Assembly (NCBI GenBank): GCA_015501075.1
Contig: JADNYJ010000724.1
Span: 1 to 15,054, forward strand
Direction: 5' to 3'
Length of the DNA: 15,054 nt
DNA from: Gymnopilus junonius
Lineage: Eukaryota; Basidiomycota; Agaricomycetes; Agaricales; Galerinaceae
Both the position numbers and the translations under genes were made by a program. Shown in pieces: positions 1-8,441 of this stretch. Below the pieces are notes generated by a model. That model was not told the DNA's origin, ran no database searches, and saw only the letters and a program-made list of their open reading frames with translations. Numbering within the stretch: position 1 is the first letter of the stretch; each line of letters opens with the position of its first letter.

Positions 1-807
1 GGGAGAACTCCGTGATGGCATCAGGGTACAAACAAATAGTTATAAGGTCTCGAGCAAAGTGAGAGAGTGGCTGCCACATTTTGGCATAGACTTCTCGGGC
101 ATGCCTTTTGCAGTTTCCATATATCATTTCATATCATTTTCATCAATGCCATTTTGTAATCACTTAAGCCACTTAGCAGATGCTCAGGTGACCACTATGC
201 ATCATGACGCCATATTTATCTGCACAAAGGAGTAATCTGACCAACTCAAAGAGGTCCGGAGCATCACTGTCCAAGTTACGAGCTGTATCCACTGCTGGCA
301 CCAACCTCTGTTTCTTTGGGAAACAGCATGAAAGAAACACGTCACCTGATTTCTTTTAGATGTTTCTCAAGAAACCAGCATTCGGCCTTGCCTAATTTGG
401 TATGGCCAACCGGTGTTTCTCAAGAAAACAGTGGAAAAAAAGTCATATGACGTGTTTCCTAGGTACTGTTTCCTCAAGAAACACTACTCAGTGCCAGCAG
501 TGTATCTGCAATACTGGATTTTTTGATATGCTCTTCAGTCACCTTCTTTGCATTGAAGTGGAATCCACTGGCTTTATGGCAGAGTGAGGCTATCTGAGAA
601 GTGTAGACAGTTTGCGCATATGAAAGAGCACATTTCCTGGTACCCGAAGATGTGCTCTGCAATGAGATTAGGATGTTCAAGAGATCCTGAACATTCTCCG
701 ACATCATGCAGGGGTTGGTTTTTATATGTTGGCAAAGTGAGCAATTGACTGAAAAAATCAGCTAATGAGTAGTTGCTGCACTCGAAAGCCTTGAGTATTC
801 TGTCCAT
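1..807 (-). pseudogene. DUF6589-like protein remnant, N-terminal part, interrupted by a MITE
   Basis: Reading on the minus strand from an ATG at 807, the protein begins MDRILKAFECSNYSLADFF. It shifts frame near 700 and continues with CALSYAQTVYTSQIASLCHK and then SGFHFNAKKVTEEHIKKSSI. The frame is cut at 502 by the 213-bp MITE and resumes exactly beyond it at 289 with ARNLDSDAPDLFELVRLLLC. After about 190 it has several stops; one frame still reads AKMWQPLSHFARDLITICLY before running off the left edge. The opening segment and the 'HF.A....EE....SIAD' stretch resemble the N-terminal part of DUF6589 proteins, which are common in agaricomycetes and often repeat-associated. That match is from memory, so the family name is tentative. 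The gene is clearly dead: one frameshift, one insertion and several stops. Confidence 0.55.
290..502. mobile_element. 213-bp MITE, copy 1, with 4-bp target duplication TATC
   Basis: The element starts CACTGCTGGCAC and ends GTGCCAGCAGTG, a perfect 12-bp terminal inverted repeat. It is flanked by TATC on both sides (286-289 and 503-506). Removing the element and one TATC restores the reading frame of the minus-strand remnant it interrupts, which supports both the boundaries and the target duplication. The interior holds several short palindromes built on GTTTC...GAAAC, for example around 310-328, 361-377 and 413-428. There is no coding capacity. The CACTG end recalls CACTA/EnSpm elements, but those usually make 2-3 bp duplications, so the superfamily is not assigned. 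Confidence 0.8.
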
Positions 808-903
808 CTTGATTGTGATTGATTAATCGCTTCACAAAAACTTATATATGATCTGACATTGAATGAATTCTTGTGAGGATGAGGCGATCATCTTATCTTA
901 TGG

Positions 904-1464
904 TTATATGACATCATGATGCATAGTGGTCACCTGAGCATCTGCTAAGTGGCTTAAGTGATTACAAAATGGCATTGATGAAAATGATATGAAATGATAT
1001 ATGGAAACTGCAAAAGGCATGCCCGAGAAGTCCATGCCAAAATGTGGCAGCCACTCTCTCCACTGCTGGCACTGAGTAGTGTTTCTTGAGGAAACAGTAC
1101 CTAGGAAACACATCATATGACTTTTTTTCCACTGTTTTCTTGAGAAACACTGGTCAGCCATACCAAATTAGGCAAGGCCAAATGCTGGTTTCTTGAGAAA
1201 CACCTAAAAGAAATCAGGTGACATGTTTCTTTCATGCTGTTTCCCAAAGAAACAGAGGTTGGTGCCAGCAGTGCTTGCTTTGCTCAAGACCTTATAACTA
1301 TTTGTTTGTACCCTGATGCCATCACGGAGTTCTCCCGACCTGCACTCCCCTCTAGAAATCAGCAAGTGAAGCCAAGAGCGCTGCTTCTAGGAGCCTGGTC
1401 AAATGAGAGATTTGCTCTAGACACACTTAGTCCTGTGTCTCATTACATATTCACCAGGCGATGA
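904..1464 (+). pseudogene. Inverted partial copy of the same DUF6589-like gene region
   Basis: This plus-strand segment repeats the remnant at 1-216 in opposite orientation and extends it past the point where the left copy leaves the window. After the MITE at 1061-1273 an open frame resumes near 1274 and reads FAQDLITICLYPDAITEFSR, then RNQQVKPRALLLGAWSNERF, ending at a TGA at 1462-1464. The part before the MITE carries stops in the matching frame. The N-terminal half of the gene is absent, so this copy never had a start of its own here. I do not recognise the downstream segment well enough to name a domain. It could belong to the same transposon-like gene as the left copy or to a second exon fused to it. 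Confidence 0.5.
1061..1273. mobile_element. 213-bp MITE, copy 2 (opposite orientation)
   Basis: It has the same length and the same 12-bp ends as the copy at 290-502 and is its reverse complement with few differences. It lies between two blocks that are contiguous in the opposite arm (junction near 53-58), so the left arm is an empty-site control proving insertion. The flanking tetranucleotides are TCTC (1057-1060) and CTTG (1274-1277), not identical, so the target duplication has decayed or the site was altered. It contains the same series of GTTTC/GAAAC palindromes. Confidence 0.8.
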
Positions 1465-1871
1465 TAGCAGAACTAACTAAATATTGACATTTCACTATTC
1501 CTTATCTGAAGAAGAATTGAGAGAATGACGGCAATGGTTTGATCAGTCGCCCATCGCATCCAATGCACCTCTGGAGTCTGGATGGGTTTAATATTTCTTT
1601 TGTCCTATAATTAGTAGTATGCTCTTCCAGTTCGAGCTGCAGTCCTCAATGGCTGAGATTTATACATGAGAAAATGGGACCCATGTCTGAAAATTTGTCC
1701 TGGTCATGGATTTCTAGCGACATGCACTTGGCGATGCTTTGTCACATAACAAGGTAGACGTAACTCTAATCACCATTTGACTAACTTTGGCGCTTGTGAA
1801 TTGTGCTTATGCAATGTTGCATAGACATTGAAGGAGGTCATCAATGATTATCCAACTTATCCGCAACCATG
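1465..1871. other. Intergenic, 5' region of gene A with a conserved promoter block
   Basis: No coding region is seen. The part nearest gene A (about 1711-1785) resembles the region upstream of gene D (about 10501-10580). Shared features are a CGAC-containing start, a TTTGTCACATAACAAGG-type stretch, ACGTAA, and an AT-rich run containing CATTT and GACT. The rest (1465-1710) shows no recognisable feature. Confidence 0.5.
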
Positions 1872-3002
1872 ATGGACAACTGTCCCCATCCCCCGTTGGG
1901 AGCAAGCATCTACAGCAATAATTCAACACACAGTCATAACATATCAAACAGCTACAACTCGATTAATAGCAATCTCATCAACTATGGTACCATTTTATAT
2001 GTCCCTCCCGACAGTGAGCTGTCTCTTATTTCCTCCATGCCTACTTAACCTGGTTTTTATTACAGAAAATGCAGTCGAACTAGCAGAAGCACTCAAGCAG
2101 ACATCTCTAAATGAAGATGGTGAGGAGGGAAGTCCTGCAGATGAGGGTGTACCTCCATTGCCCTACAGGCTTCAAGGTGGGTCTGTATGGCAAGATTCAA
2201 GTGTTCACAATCAGGGTGGGCACCACTGAGCGGAAAGTGCTATGGTAATTCTTTCCGACTTTATACTATCTTTGCTCAATCATTTTAAAATGGACACCAG
2301 GCTCAGTACGCTATCTGCAAAACAAGATACGAAGTGCTTGCAATGAAATCTACAGAAGGTTTGACACTTTCATCACATGTAATTTGTGACCTAACAAATC
2401 TATTCCAAGGAACCACATGTCAGCCATACCCACTGACTAGGAAGGTAGGCAAAGGCATTATGTTGGTCTGTAGCTTTATTTGATGTCGAGTTTAAAAACA
2501 ATGCTACAGAAAATCAAATTGCCCAATGGCATCGCCAACTATATTCAATGATATATTCACTCCGAGTTCATCTGTGAATACGAGAGTTGGATCAACCTAT
2601 GGGTACCATCACAAGGCTTCAAACCAGGTCCTATATGAATTCCTCATTGAAGTATAGGTCCAGGGGATGTAGGATACATTGATAGAATGGGAAGATTTGA
2701 GATCCTCTTCAACATCTATTTATCTGAAGAGGCAAATCTCAAACATGACTATCACCCTCCCAGTAACTTCGTCAACCTCTCTGCAGATGGGGACCAACCT
2801 TGGGTAGAGGAATACCTGGAGGACAAGTGGGCATACCATATAAGAAATGGGGACCTCGACTTTTATAAGAAGCCACAGCAGAACGGGGAGCGGTATGTTT
2901 CTCAAGTCTGTGCATCTTTCTTTACTCATTTGCCTTTACAGGAGTCCACTGATTTCACTTAGGATGCCAGAAATGAAAGAGATAATGAGTGGAACAGTGT
3001 TA

Positions 3003-3010
3003 TTATTGCC
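3003..3010. repeat. 8-bp target-site duplication of the hAT insert (left)
   Basis: TTATTGCC here is repeated exactly at 4102-4109. It was part of the gene A codons for the LLLPDG segment before insertion. An 8-bp duplication is the hallmark of hAT transposition. Confidence 0.9.
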
Positions 3011-4101
3011 TAGTGATGCCGAAGTCCAGTTCAGTCTGGTTCTCCACCTATTTATGAGAACCGAGAACCGGACGAAAGGTTCAGTCCAAAAAATATCTGA
3101 ACTTCAAACCGGACTATCGGTTCAGTCCGAAAAAAGTTCGGTTCACGGTTCATGACTGTCTGGACTGAGAACCGAACCAAAGGCCATCTACACGCAGGTA
3201 AAATTTAATAGGCATGGTCCATACACAGATCTGAAGTGCTAGCGACGGAGGTAACACTAAAAACCAACTAATTGATAGACGAGATCTACTTGAGCATGGC
3301 CACTTCATCCACAGAATTAGAACCTACATTTTCAAATGCTTCAAACAAATCCGTGGCATGTTTTTGAGCCTCCTCGGTCGTGCCAATATGTCCATTACGG
3401 TATCCACCCTTGAGTATCTGCAATGCTTCGAAGGGTTTGTGCTTGAGGCAATTATGGCTATGGCTGCCAGTAATTCCGCCACTTGAGAAGGCATGCTCCG
3501 ATGGAGTGGCAGACCCTTGAATAGCAAGATAATCACATGCCATGCGAGATAAGGTTGGATACTGGAATGTGTGATGCTAGAAATAAAGGCATGCTGAGGT
3601 CAGAACACGATAAAGAAGGAAGCTGAAGATGACTTACACCCCACCACGATACAACATTCTCAACATCTTCCAGAGGGCTCTCGAGATATTTCTTTAGCTC
3701 ATCCCGTGGGCGTGAGCTGCCGCGTTCTGCTTATTGACGTGACCGTATGGCTGCATGCATCCAGGAGTAGCCGTATTGAACTTCCGTTTTGTTTGCTGCT
3801 GCTGTGGAACATTTTATAGCTGATGAATGGTAGCATTAATCACAATGAAGGGTAGTACGATGAAGGCGTCATAGGGAGTTGTATGGATGAAGGGATGATC
3901 GATGATCGATGTTGATAAACCTTGGCCAAGTTCAGTCCGGACCGTGTTTGGACAAGTTCGCACATGTCTTCACATCCTCGAACCTTGGACTGAACACTTG
4001 GTCCGGTCCATGGGTTCACTTGAACTTTGGACTGAACCGTGGTCCAGTCCTCAAAAGTTCAGGTTCGAACCTCGGTTCTGGACCGGACAGCGGCATCACT
4101 A
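3011..4101 (-). mobile_element. Non-autonomous hAT element, 1,091 bp, inserted in gene A
   Basis: The ends are TAGTGATGCCG and CGGCATCACTA, an 11-bp perfect terminal inverted repeat starting with the TA(G)NG signature of hAT elements. Both sides carry the 8-bp duplication TTATTGCC. The outer 150-180 bp at each end are packed with copies of GGTTCAGTCC or its complement GGACTGAACC in both orientations (about 3017-3180 and 3920-4088), typical subterminal binding sites for a hAT transposase. The only coding trace is the C-terminal piece of a transposase on the minus strand at 3286-3543, so the element is an internally deleted derivative that would need a transposase in trans. The perfect duplication suggests insertion later than the 213-bp MITE copy 2. 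Confidence 0.9.
3286..3543 (-). pseudogene. hAT transposase fragment, C-terminal dimerisation region
   Basis: The 85-codon frame starts MACDYLAIQGSATPSEHAFS and continues SGGITGSHSHNCLKHKPFEA. The 'DYLAIQGSATPSE.AFSSGG' stretch and the following 'FEALQILK..YRNGHI' are the classic end of fungal hAT transposases, the hATC dimerisation domain. The BED zinc finger and the RNase-H-like catalytic core are absent. Where related proteins have a run of Arg/Asn/Arg after the Gly-Gly pair, this copy has HSHNC, so it is probably degenerate as well as truncated. It is too short to transpose anything. Confidence 0.85.
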
Positions 4102-4109
4102 TTATTGCC
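4102..4109. repeat. 8-bp target-site duplication of the hAT insert (right)
   Basis: This is an exact second copy of TTATTGCC (3003-3010). The gene A reading frame resumes directly after it with the codons for DGIIRTTIKSS. Confidence 0.9.
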
Positions 4110-4223
4110 AGATGGAATCATTCGCACAACCATAAAATCCTCTGGAATTGACAAAATGCAGGGTTACCTCGACATACATGGGCCAGAGTGGTACAAATTC
4201 TACAAAACACCTCAAGGCAACAA

Positions 4224-4850
4224 TAGGGGGGTTCAGAGTGCCGGTTCTGAGTCAGTTCTGAGTCGGTTCTGATGACCAGTTCTGCATCAGACGAAAATTC
4301 AAATTTTGTCCAGAACCGCCCAAAAACCCGGTTCTGTTGTGAACTCCCCATTTTGAAAATTGGTTCTCTGTCAGTTTTTTTGCTGGTTCTGCAAGCACGG
4401 GTGATTTCCCATAATGTAGCAATTCTTGTAGTTATCTATAGACTTACGTCATAGGCTGTCTTTTTTTCTACCATGGCTCGTTATACCCCTCATCAAAAGT
4501 GATTCAGAAACCTCCTCAGCCCCTTTCATAATTTTCGAAAAATTCAATCTCTTTTTCTTACATGTCGAGTGCATCGTCAACGCCGGTTTCTACTACGAAA
4601 TGGATATGATCATCTTGCTATTTTAGAAAATTTAAATATATAATTATCGGTAAATTACAAAATAAATCTATTTTAAAGAGAACGCATGCTGAACGGGAGG
4701 AGAGAGAAACGGGTTCTGCGTGCAGAACCAGCTCCAGAGCTGGTTCTGTCTTGGACCCGGTTCTGCCTATTCCCACGGTTCTGGAGGTTTTGGTTCTTCG
4801 AGAACCAGAACTCAGAACCAACAGAGAACCGGGCACTCTGAACCCCCCTA
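4224..4850. mobile_element. MITE-like element, 627 bp, inserted in gene A
   Basis: The ends are TAGGGGGGTTCAGAGTGCC and its reverse complement, with one extra C further in at the right end, giving a terminal inverted repeat of about 25 bp. Both ends carry clustered GGTTCTG / CAGAACC motifs (4240-4380 and 4705-4835), a subterminal repeat design like that of the neighbouring hAT element but with a different motif. The TAGGG start also fits hAT. The interior is AT-rich and non-coding. The 8 bp on either side (4216-4223 and 4851-4858) do not match, so no target duplication can be shown. It separates the codons around FYKTPQG from those around WAMASFVK of gene A. Confidence 0.75.
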
Positions 4851-5279
4851 TTAAATATAGAAAATGGTTCGCTCCTCCTCATAATGGGTTGCTACAAAGC
4901 TAAGATGTGGGCAATGGCGTCATTTGTTAAACGGCGCTCGTCACAGCCACAGGAAGTTCGTTTAGACCTACACAGGCCTGATCCCTGCCTTGATGTTTAT
5001 ACCTGGGACACCGAAGGTGCTGTTGTGGCGAAGACCAGGCCTACTTCAGAAGAAATGGAAAATGGGCACGCTCGTGACTACAACCAATGTGTCGCCTTCG
5101 AGGTATCCTCTTTGAAAACTAGCAAGAAGATTATCAGAGGAGTGACTGCCTCCATCCATTCCTTTGTATCAGCTATATCCAGGACGTCTCAAGTTTCAAG
5201 GACCCCTACAGTGAATACAAGCTTCATTCGGCGCATTAAAAATCCCACCTATCATGCCTCACAAACACATCAAATGTAG

Positions 5280-5735
5280 CCTTTCTTCTTTGGGAACAAC
5301 CTTATCTCACCCCAGTGAAAGACCAAGCGCATTTTACCCACATGTCGCGAAATTCTTGATGTGAACAAGTTGACTTGTCACAATTCGCAAGGCATCTTGA
5401 AGTCTGAACCGCCATTGATTTCGCCTCCTATGTGCAGCCCGGCTCTGTATGACGGAATAAAGAATGGTGATTGGTAATTTCTCATCCCTTGTGAGTCGCC
5501 TTACTCCGGCACCATAATGATGGTCGCACTCCCATCTGAATTCAATGTAGAGTATTTATTTATTCATAGCGGTCTCAGTGGGACTAAGCGAAAGTAGGAA
5601 AATGAGTCTTTGATCGAGGGAAGTAATGACTAGTACAGAACCTGAGAAAGTAATTAATGCACTCATAGGACTCTTTTTGCTTGATATAAAACCCGGTTCC
5701 GTGCTCGCCAGTTGGTGTACTTCACGAGAAGGTCC
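5280..5735. other. Convergent spacer between A and B; duplicated 3' flank of B
   Basis: No gene is seen. Several blocks resemble the 3' flank of gene C at about 8255-8441. On the minus strand a stretch near 5480-5516 matches 8280-8316 (both contain CAAGGGATGA after a GGYGAC). TATTCATAGCG occurs at 5560-5570 and again at about 8365. This shows that the duplication giving B and C included more than 200 bp downstream of the coding region. Confidence 0.5.
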
Positions 5736-7363
5736 CTAATGAAGCTCGCTTTTTGGGGAGAAGGAGCAGTAAACGATTTTGGTATCAATCTCACAAGTTC
5801 TGCAGGTTTACTGTTGAACGGGTAGCTCAATCATCGAGATTGAGTGATGTTACTCACTGTCAACCGTAACCAGTTCGCAGGACATAATTGCAATGACGGC
5901 AAAGTTCAAGATTTCAGGTAGCATGCCGTGACCCTAACGCAGGTCAGTTAACGTCGGTTAAAAGTATCGTTTTATGCTCACATCCTTGGCCAAGTTATGC
6001 CATATGGAATCCTCGACAAGGACGATGTCAGCTGCTGGGTACTACTAATATTTCAGAATGATCTCGCTAACATTGGAAATGAGGATTACCTGTTCGAGGA
6101 CAATCTGTGATATTAAGGCTGAAGGATGGAAAGGAAACTAGAAAAAGAGGCACGTTAATTGGAAGGTATAAATTGAAGGACTCAATGAAAATGACCTTCT
6201 GATGACCGCTCCAGGCAACATCCGACTCACGCATAAAGCGCTCTCTGAAACGTGCAACCCTAGACCAAAAACCAAGAATGGGAGTAAAAAGGATATTATA
6301 GTAAGCCGATTCTTCAGGAGGACTATAAGGTAAATATCGGATCCAGAGGTGATTACTGAGGGAAATGTGAATTCCGCGTGCAAATACGCAGAAATCTTTA
6401 TTTTTCTCTTTAGCCAAAGTCATATTTTTTTCACTTGCCCATCTGGATGGTTGCCAAAAAGGATAATCTTCACCCTCATACATCATCTCCACTGGTTTCC
6501 CTGCATTTTCCCAATTAGAAGGGAAGGTTAGCGTGCTCCATGACTTAGCCTTATCACATCCAGTGATGAGGAACAAAGAGCCATTAGGAATTGTCGACGC
6601 CGACATCCTTTCATGTTGGCACATGTATTGATACCAATTCAAGGCATGTTTCTTGACATAGTCCGTTAATCGAGAGGTAGATATAAGATCTTCTCGAGAG
6701 CCCCCTTCCGGAAAAAGAGAAGCGCACCCTCACGGGCTGTGGACTGCATAGAAACTTTCCTGCATAGATATTAGCTTAGATGAATGAAAGGTTCGAAAAC
6801 GTACAAAACTCACAGCGGTTCCTCAGATAATCTGACGATATTGACACCCTTGCTCGCAATGACAGTTCCTGGCTTGAAGTAGTCAGGTATAACCTGTATC
6901 TCGGATGACCTGTCGAGCGTGGTTGTATCTCCTCAAATTCATTGGGGACGCGTCCCTGGTGAAGTGGATCAGTAGCGGGCGTAAAAATGTTGAATCCGAA
7001 GATAAATTGACCATGAGGGTCAATCATCCCTACATCTCCAATGCACATTCCTTGCAACAACACGGCATCCGGTTGCTCCGCATGTGATGGTCCACAATTT
7101 TGGCTCCCAATGATGTCCCAAAATGCAAACCCATTTCCTGAAGAAAGAAGAGAATGCGAATAGGTCTCCTCAACTCCCCTTATACAATGCACGAGGTGCA
7201 TTGAGGGAATGTGTTGTCTACCTTCGCCTGTTGGTATGGACCGTGTATAGAGCCTGAATGTAATCAGACGATGCAGTAAGAATACTAAGTATATTCACTT
7301 ACTGCCTCGAGACACTGACGCTTGCGAGTCATTTTCATGTCGAGAGTTGTACTGGTCCGTCAT
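5736..7363 (-). CDS. Gene B: uncharacterised family member, paralogue of C, with lesions
   Basis: Comparison with gene C gives exons, in minus-strand order, 7303-7363, 7222-7253, 6814-7168, 6196-6759, 6090-6137, 5982-6041, 5854-5933 and 5736-5799, about 420 codons. Introns are 48-58 nt. The protein starts MTDQYNSRHENDSQASVSRG. Exon 3 holds GFAFW and the core motif MCIGDVGMIDPHGQFIFGFN. Exon 4 holds NWYQYM and GSLFLITGCDKAKSWSTLTF. The C-terminal exons give FPFHPSALISQIVLEQ, YPAADIVLVEDSIWHNLAKD and MLPEILNFAVIAIMSCELVT. Relative to C, one base is missing near 6914-6922 and another near 6708-6718, and the last exon stops at 5736 about 30 codons early. No signal peptide or membrane segment is evident. 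Function is unknown to me. It may be a pseudogene or a gene carrying sequence errors. Confidence 0.7.
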
Positions 7364-7452
7364 GCATAGAGGGAGACTCGCCACTCGAAATTGGACGGCA
7401 CGAGTGGGAAGAGAACACCGAACAAGCCCAAGGATGAAGCCAGTATGTCCTG

Positions 7453-7473
7453 TGGCCGTTGCCGGACCACGTG
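7453..7473 (-). promoter_or_regulatory. Conserved upstream block of gene B containing CACGTG
   Basis: A 21-bp block about 90-110 bp upstream of the gene B start matches the block at 10230-10250 upstream of gene C at 18 of 21 positions, ending in the palindrome CACGTG (7468-7473). Much of the surrounding upstream sequence has diverged, so this core may be under selection. CACGTG is the usual site for basic helix-loop-helix regulators; a regulator here is inference only. Confidence 0.45.
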
Positions 7474-8007
7474 CGTACAAATCAAAATTCAAAAATTAAA
7501 ATGTCCGCAATTCGATGTCCGCGATCTTGCAGTGAAGTATATTTATCTTCCTTTTGGCCGGTTTGAGAGAAAATTCCAGCTTATTTCAGTATTCAGTCGA
7601 AGAAATGGGCTGATTCGAGGCGCCGGAATTTTGCGTCCACCATCGACAAATTTTGGAATGTTCCTGGTGGCTCAGGCACTTGTTCACACAGCTGTTCGTC
7701 GACGCTTGGTCCTTGTACTTATCTCCCACGGATGATGGGCGAATAGGAAGCAATGATCGACTTTCAATTACTATAGCACAGGAGAAAAGATTGGGATCTT
7801 ATCGATGCGAGAATTGTGCAGCACTTGAGTATGACTTTATTAAGTATGGCAGACATAAAAAAATGGAGGATCGGCTGCTGGTTTCTTTGACAAATAATGT
7901 CTTGCCAGTGCTTACTTATTTGCTCGGGGTGTCGTGTGACATACTAGTCTTCTGAATGTACCGACCTCTTGGCCTGTGTTATCGTAAAGGCTTAAACTAG
8001 TGTAAGC
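7474..8007. other. Spacer upstream of gene B, no recognised gene
   Basis: Open frames on the plus strand (7391-7735, 7653-7955) have no recognisable motif and no paralogous counterpart in the C-D spacer, so they are not called. A 13-bp match ACGCTTGGTCCTT at about 7704 and 10271 suggests the upstream regions of B and C are homologous, with roughly 210 bp more DNA in B between this match and the CACGTG block. Confidence 0.35.
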
Positions 8008-8075
8008 CTTCTTGACGACGCTTTGTCACAACAACAGACTGTTCTATTATTCTTCGATATAGGCAGACTTACTTT
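8008..8075 (+). promoter_or_regulatory. Orphan copy of the A/D-type promoter block
   Basis: Here CTTGACGACGCTTTGTCACA is followed by ACAACAG and an AT-rich run. It resembles the block upstream of gene D (CTTGACGAC... CTGTCATAGTACAAGG at about 10503-10540) and of gene A (GATGCTTTGTCACATAACAA at about 1733-1752). No A/D-type coding exon can be found downstream of it. Confidence 0.4.
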
Positions 8076-8110
8076 GAAAACCATGAGAGCGGAACGGAAT
8101 GAGCTGACAA

Positions 8111-8314
8111 TTAATGCAGTATAATTGAGCAGTTCAACTGTTGAAGTCTTTGTTGTAAAATTGAACAATCGAAATGGTCGATAGGCGCTCTTACGTTGCC
8201 CACATAGCATATGCAGCTCGCTGTCATTACTAGTTGTGGGAGCCTGTCAAGGGGAACAAAAGATTCGCCGTGATGGTTTATCATCCCTTGCGGGTCACCC
8301 CATGCCAGTGCCAT
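8111..8314 (-). other. Short open frame in the 3' flank of gene C, uncertain
   Basis: A 67-codon frame begins MALAWGDPQGMINHHGESFV and continues with PLDRLPQLVMTASCICYVGN. Its first 12-15 codons are conserved in the flank of gene B (near 5480-5516), but there the frame has a stop, so the conservation may reflect duplicated DNA rather than coding. It could be a small gene, a leftover 3' exon of an older C-type gene, or chance. It lies about 130 bp beyond the gene C stop and is not part of that gene model. Confidence 0.25.
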
Positions 8315-8441
8315 AGCGATATCTGTTCTTGTACTTTATTTAGTTTAGAGTTCTGCGACTAATGTATTCATAGCGAGATTAAACGAAACCAGTAGGACGT
8401 ATGTTCAATATGAGGGAACAATGACTTCCATTACACCCCAA

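Larger units (their letters stand above)
1..1336. repeat. Inverted duplication of a gene segment (arms 1-216 and 904-1336)
   Basis: Positions 1-216 are the reverse complement of 904-1336 once the 213-bp insert at 1061-1273 is removed, with only scattered mismatches. The outermost base visible (1) pairs with 1336, so the left arm may continue beyond the window. The arms are not transposon ends: both carry the same protein-coding remnant, so this is one gene segment copied head to head, with a spacer at 217-903 that holds the rest of the minus-strand copy. A foldback of about 210 bp per arm is possible. Confidence 0.85.
1872..5279 (+). pseudogene. Gene A: dead paralogue of gene D, uncharacterised basidiomycete family
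   Basis: Alignment with gene D gives exons 1872-2013, 2066-2244, 2301-2358, 2410-2444, 2510-2896 and a last exon from 2942, split into 2942-3010, 4110-4223 and 4851-5279 by two transposons. The product would open MDNCPHPPLGASIYSNNSTH, an Asn/Ser-rich leader, then an acidic low-complexity linker. It continues with the core motif GPGDVGYIDRMGRFEILFNI, the LLLPDG and EWYKFYK segments, and KMWAMASFVK. In-frame stops lie at 2227, 2549, 2636, 2648 and 2960. Those at 2636 and 2648 fall in a stretch where D has CGT CGG and A has CAT TGA, which fits decay at CpG. The last exon also shifts frame near 2997-3005, and there are two transposon insertions. The copy cannot make a full protein. Function of the family is unknown to me. 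Confidence 0.8.

Noticed and set aside
1..1336. One large transposon with terminal inverted repeats
   Set aside because: The arms are coding remnants of the same gene in opposite orientation, not transposon ends; coding continues past 1336, and no target duplication can be seen.
2169..2236. Alternative gene A frame giving FKVGLYGKIQVFTIRVGTTE after a 49-nt intron (2120-2168)
   Set aside because: It looks protein-like, but gene D has no counterpart. The unspliced frame (acidic, Ser/Gln/Pro-rich) aligns with D and brings the next intron into the correct phase.
4272..4882. Open frames of 60-72 codons inside the 627-bp element
   Set aside because: They follow the repeated GGTTCTG motif in different frames and carry no transposase features; the element is non-coding.
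7391..7955. Two overlapping plus-strand open frames upstream of gene B
   Set aside because: They have no motifs, overlap the probable promoter of B, and have no equivalent in the paralogous C-D spacer.
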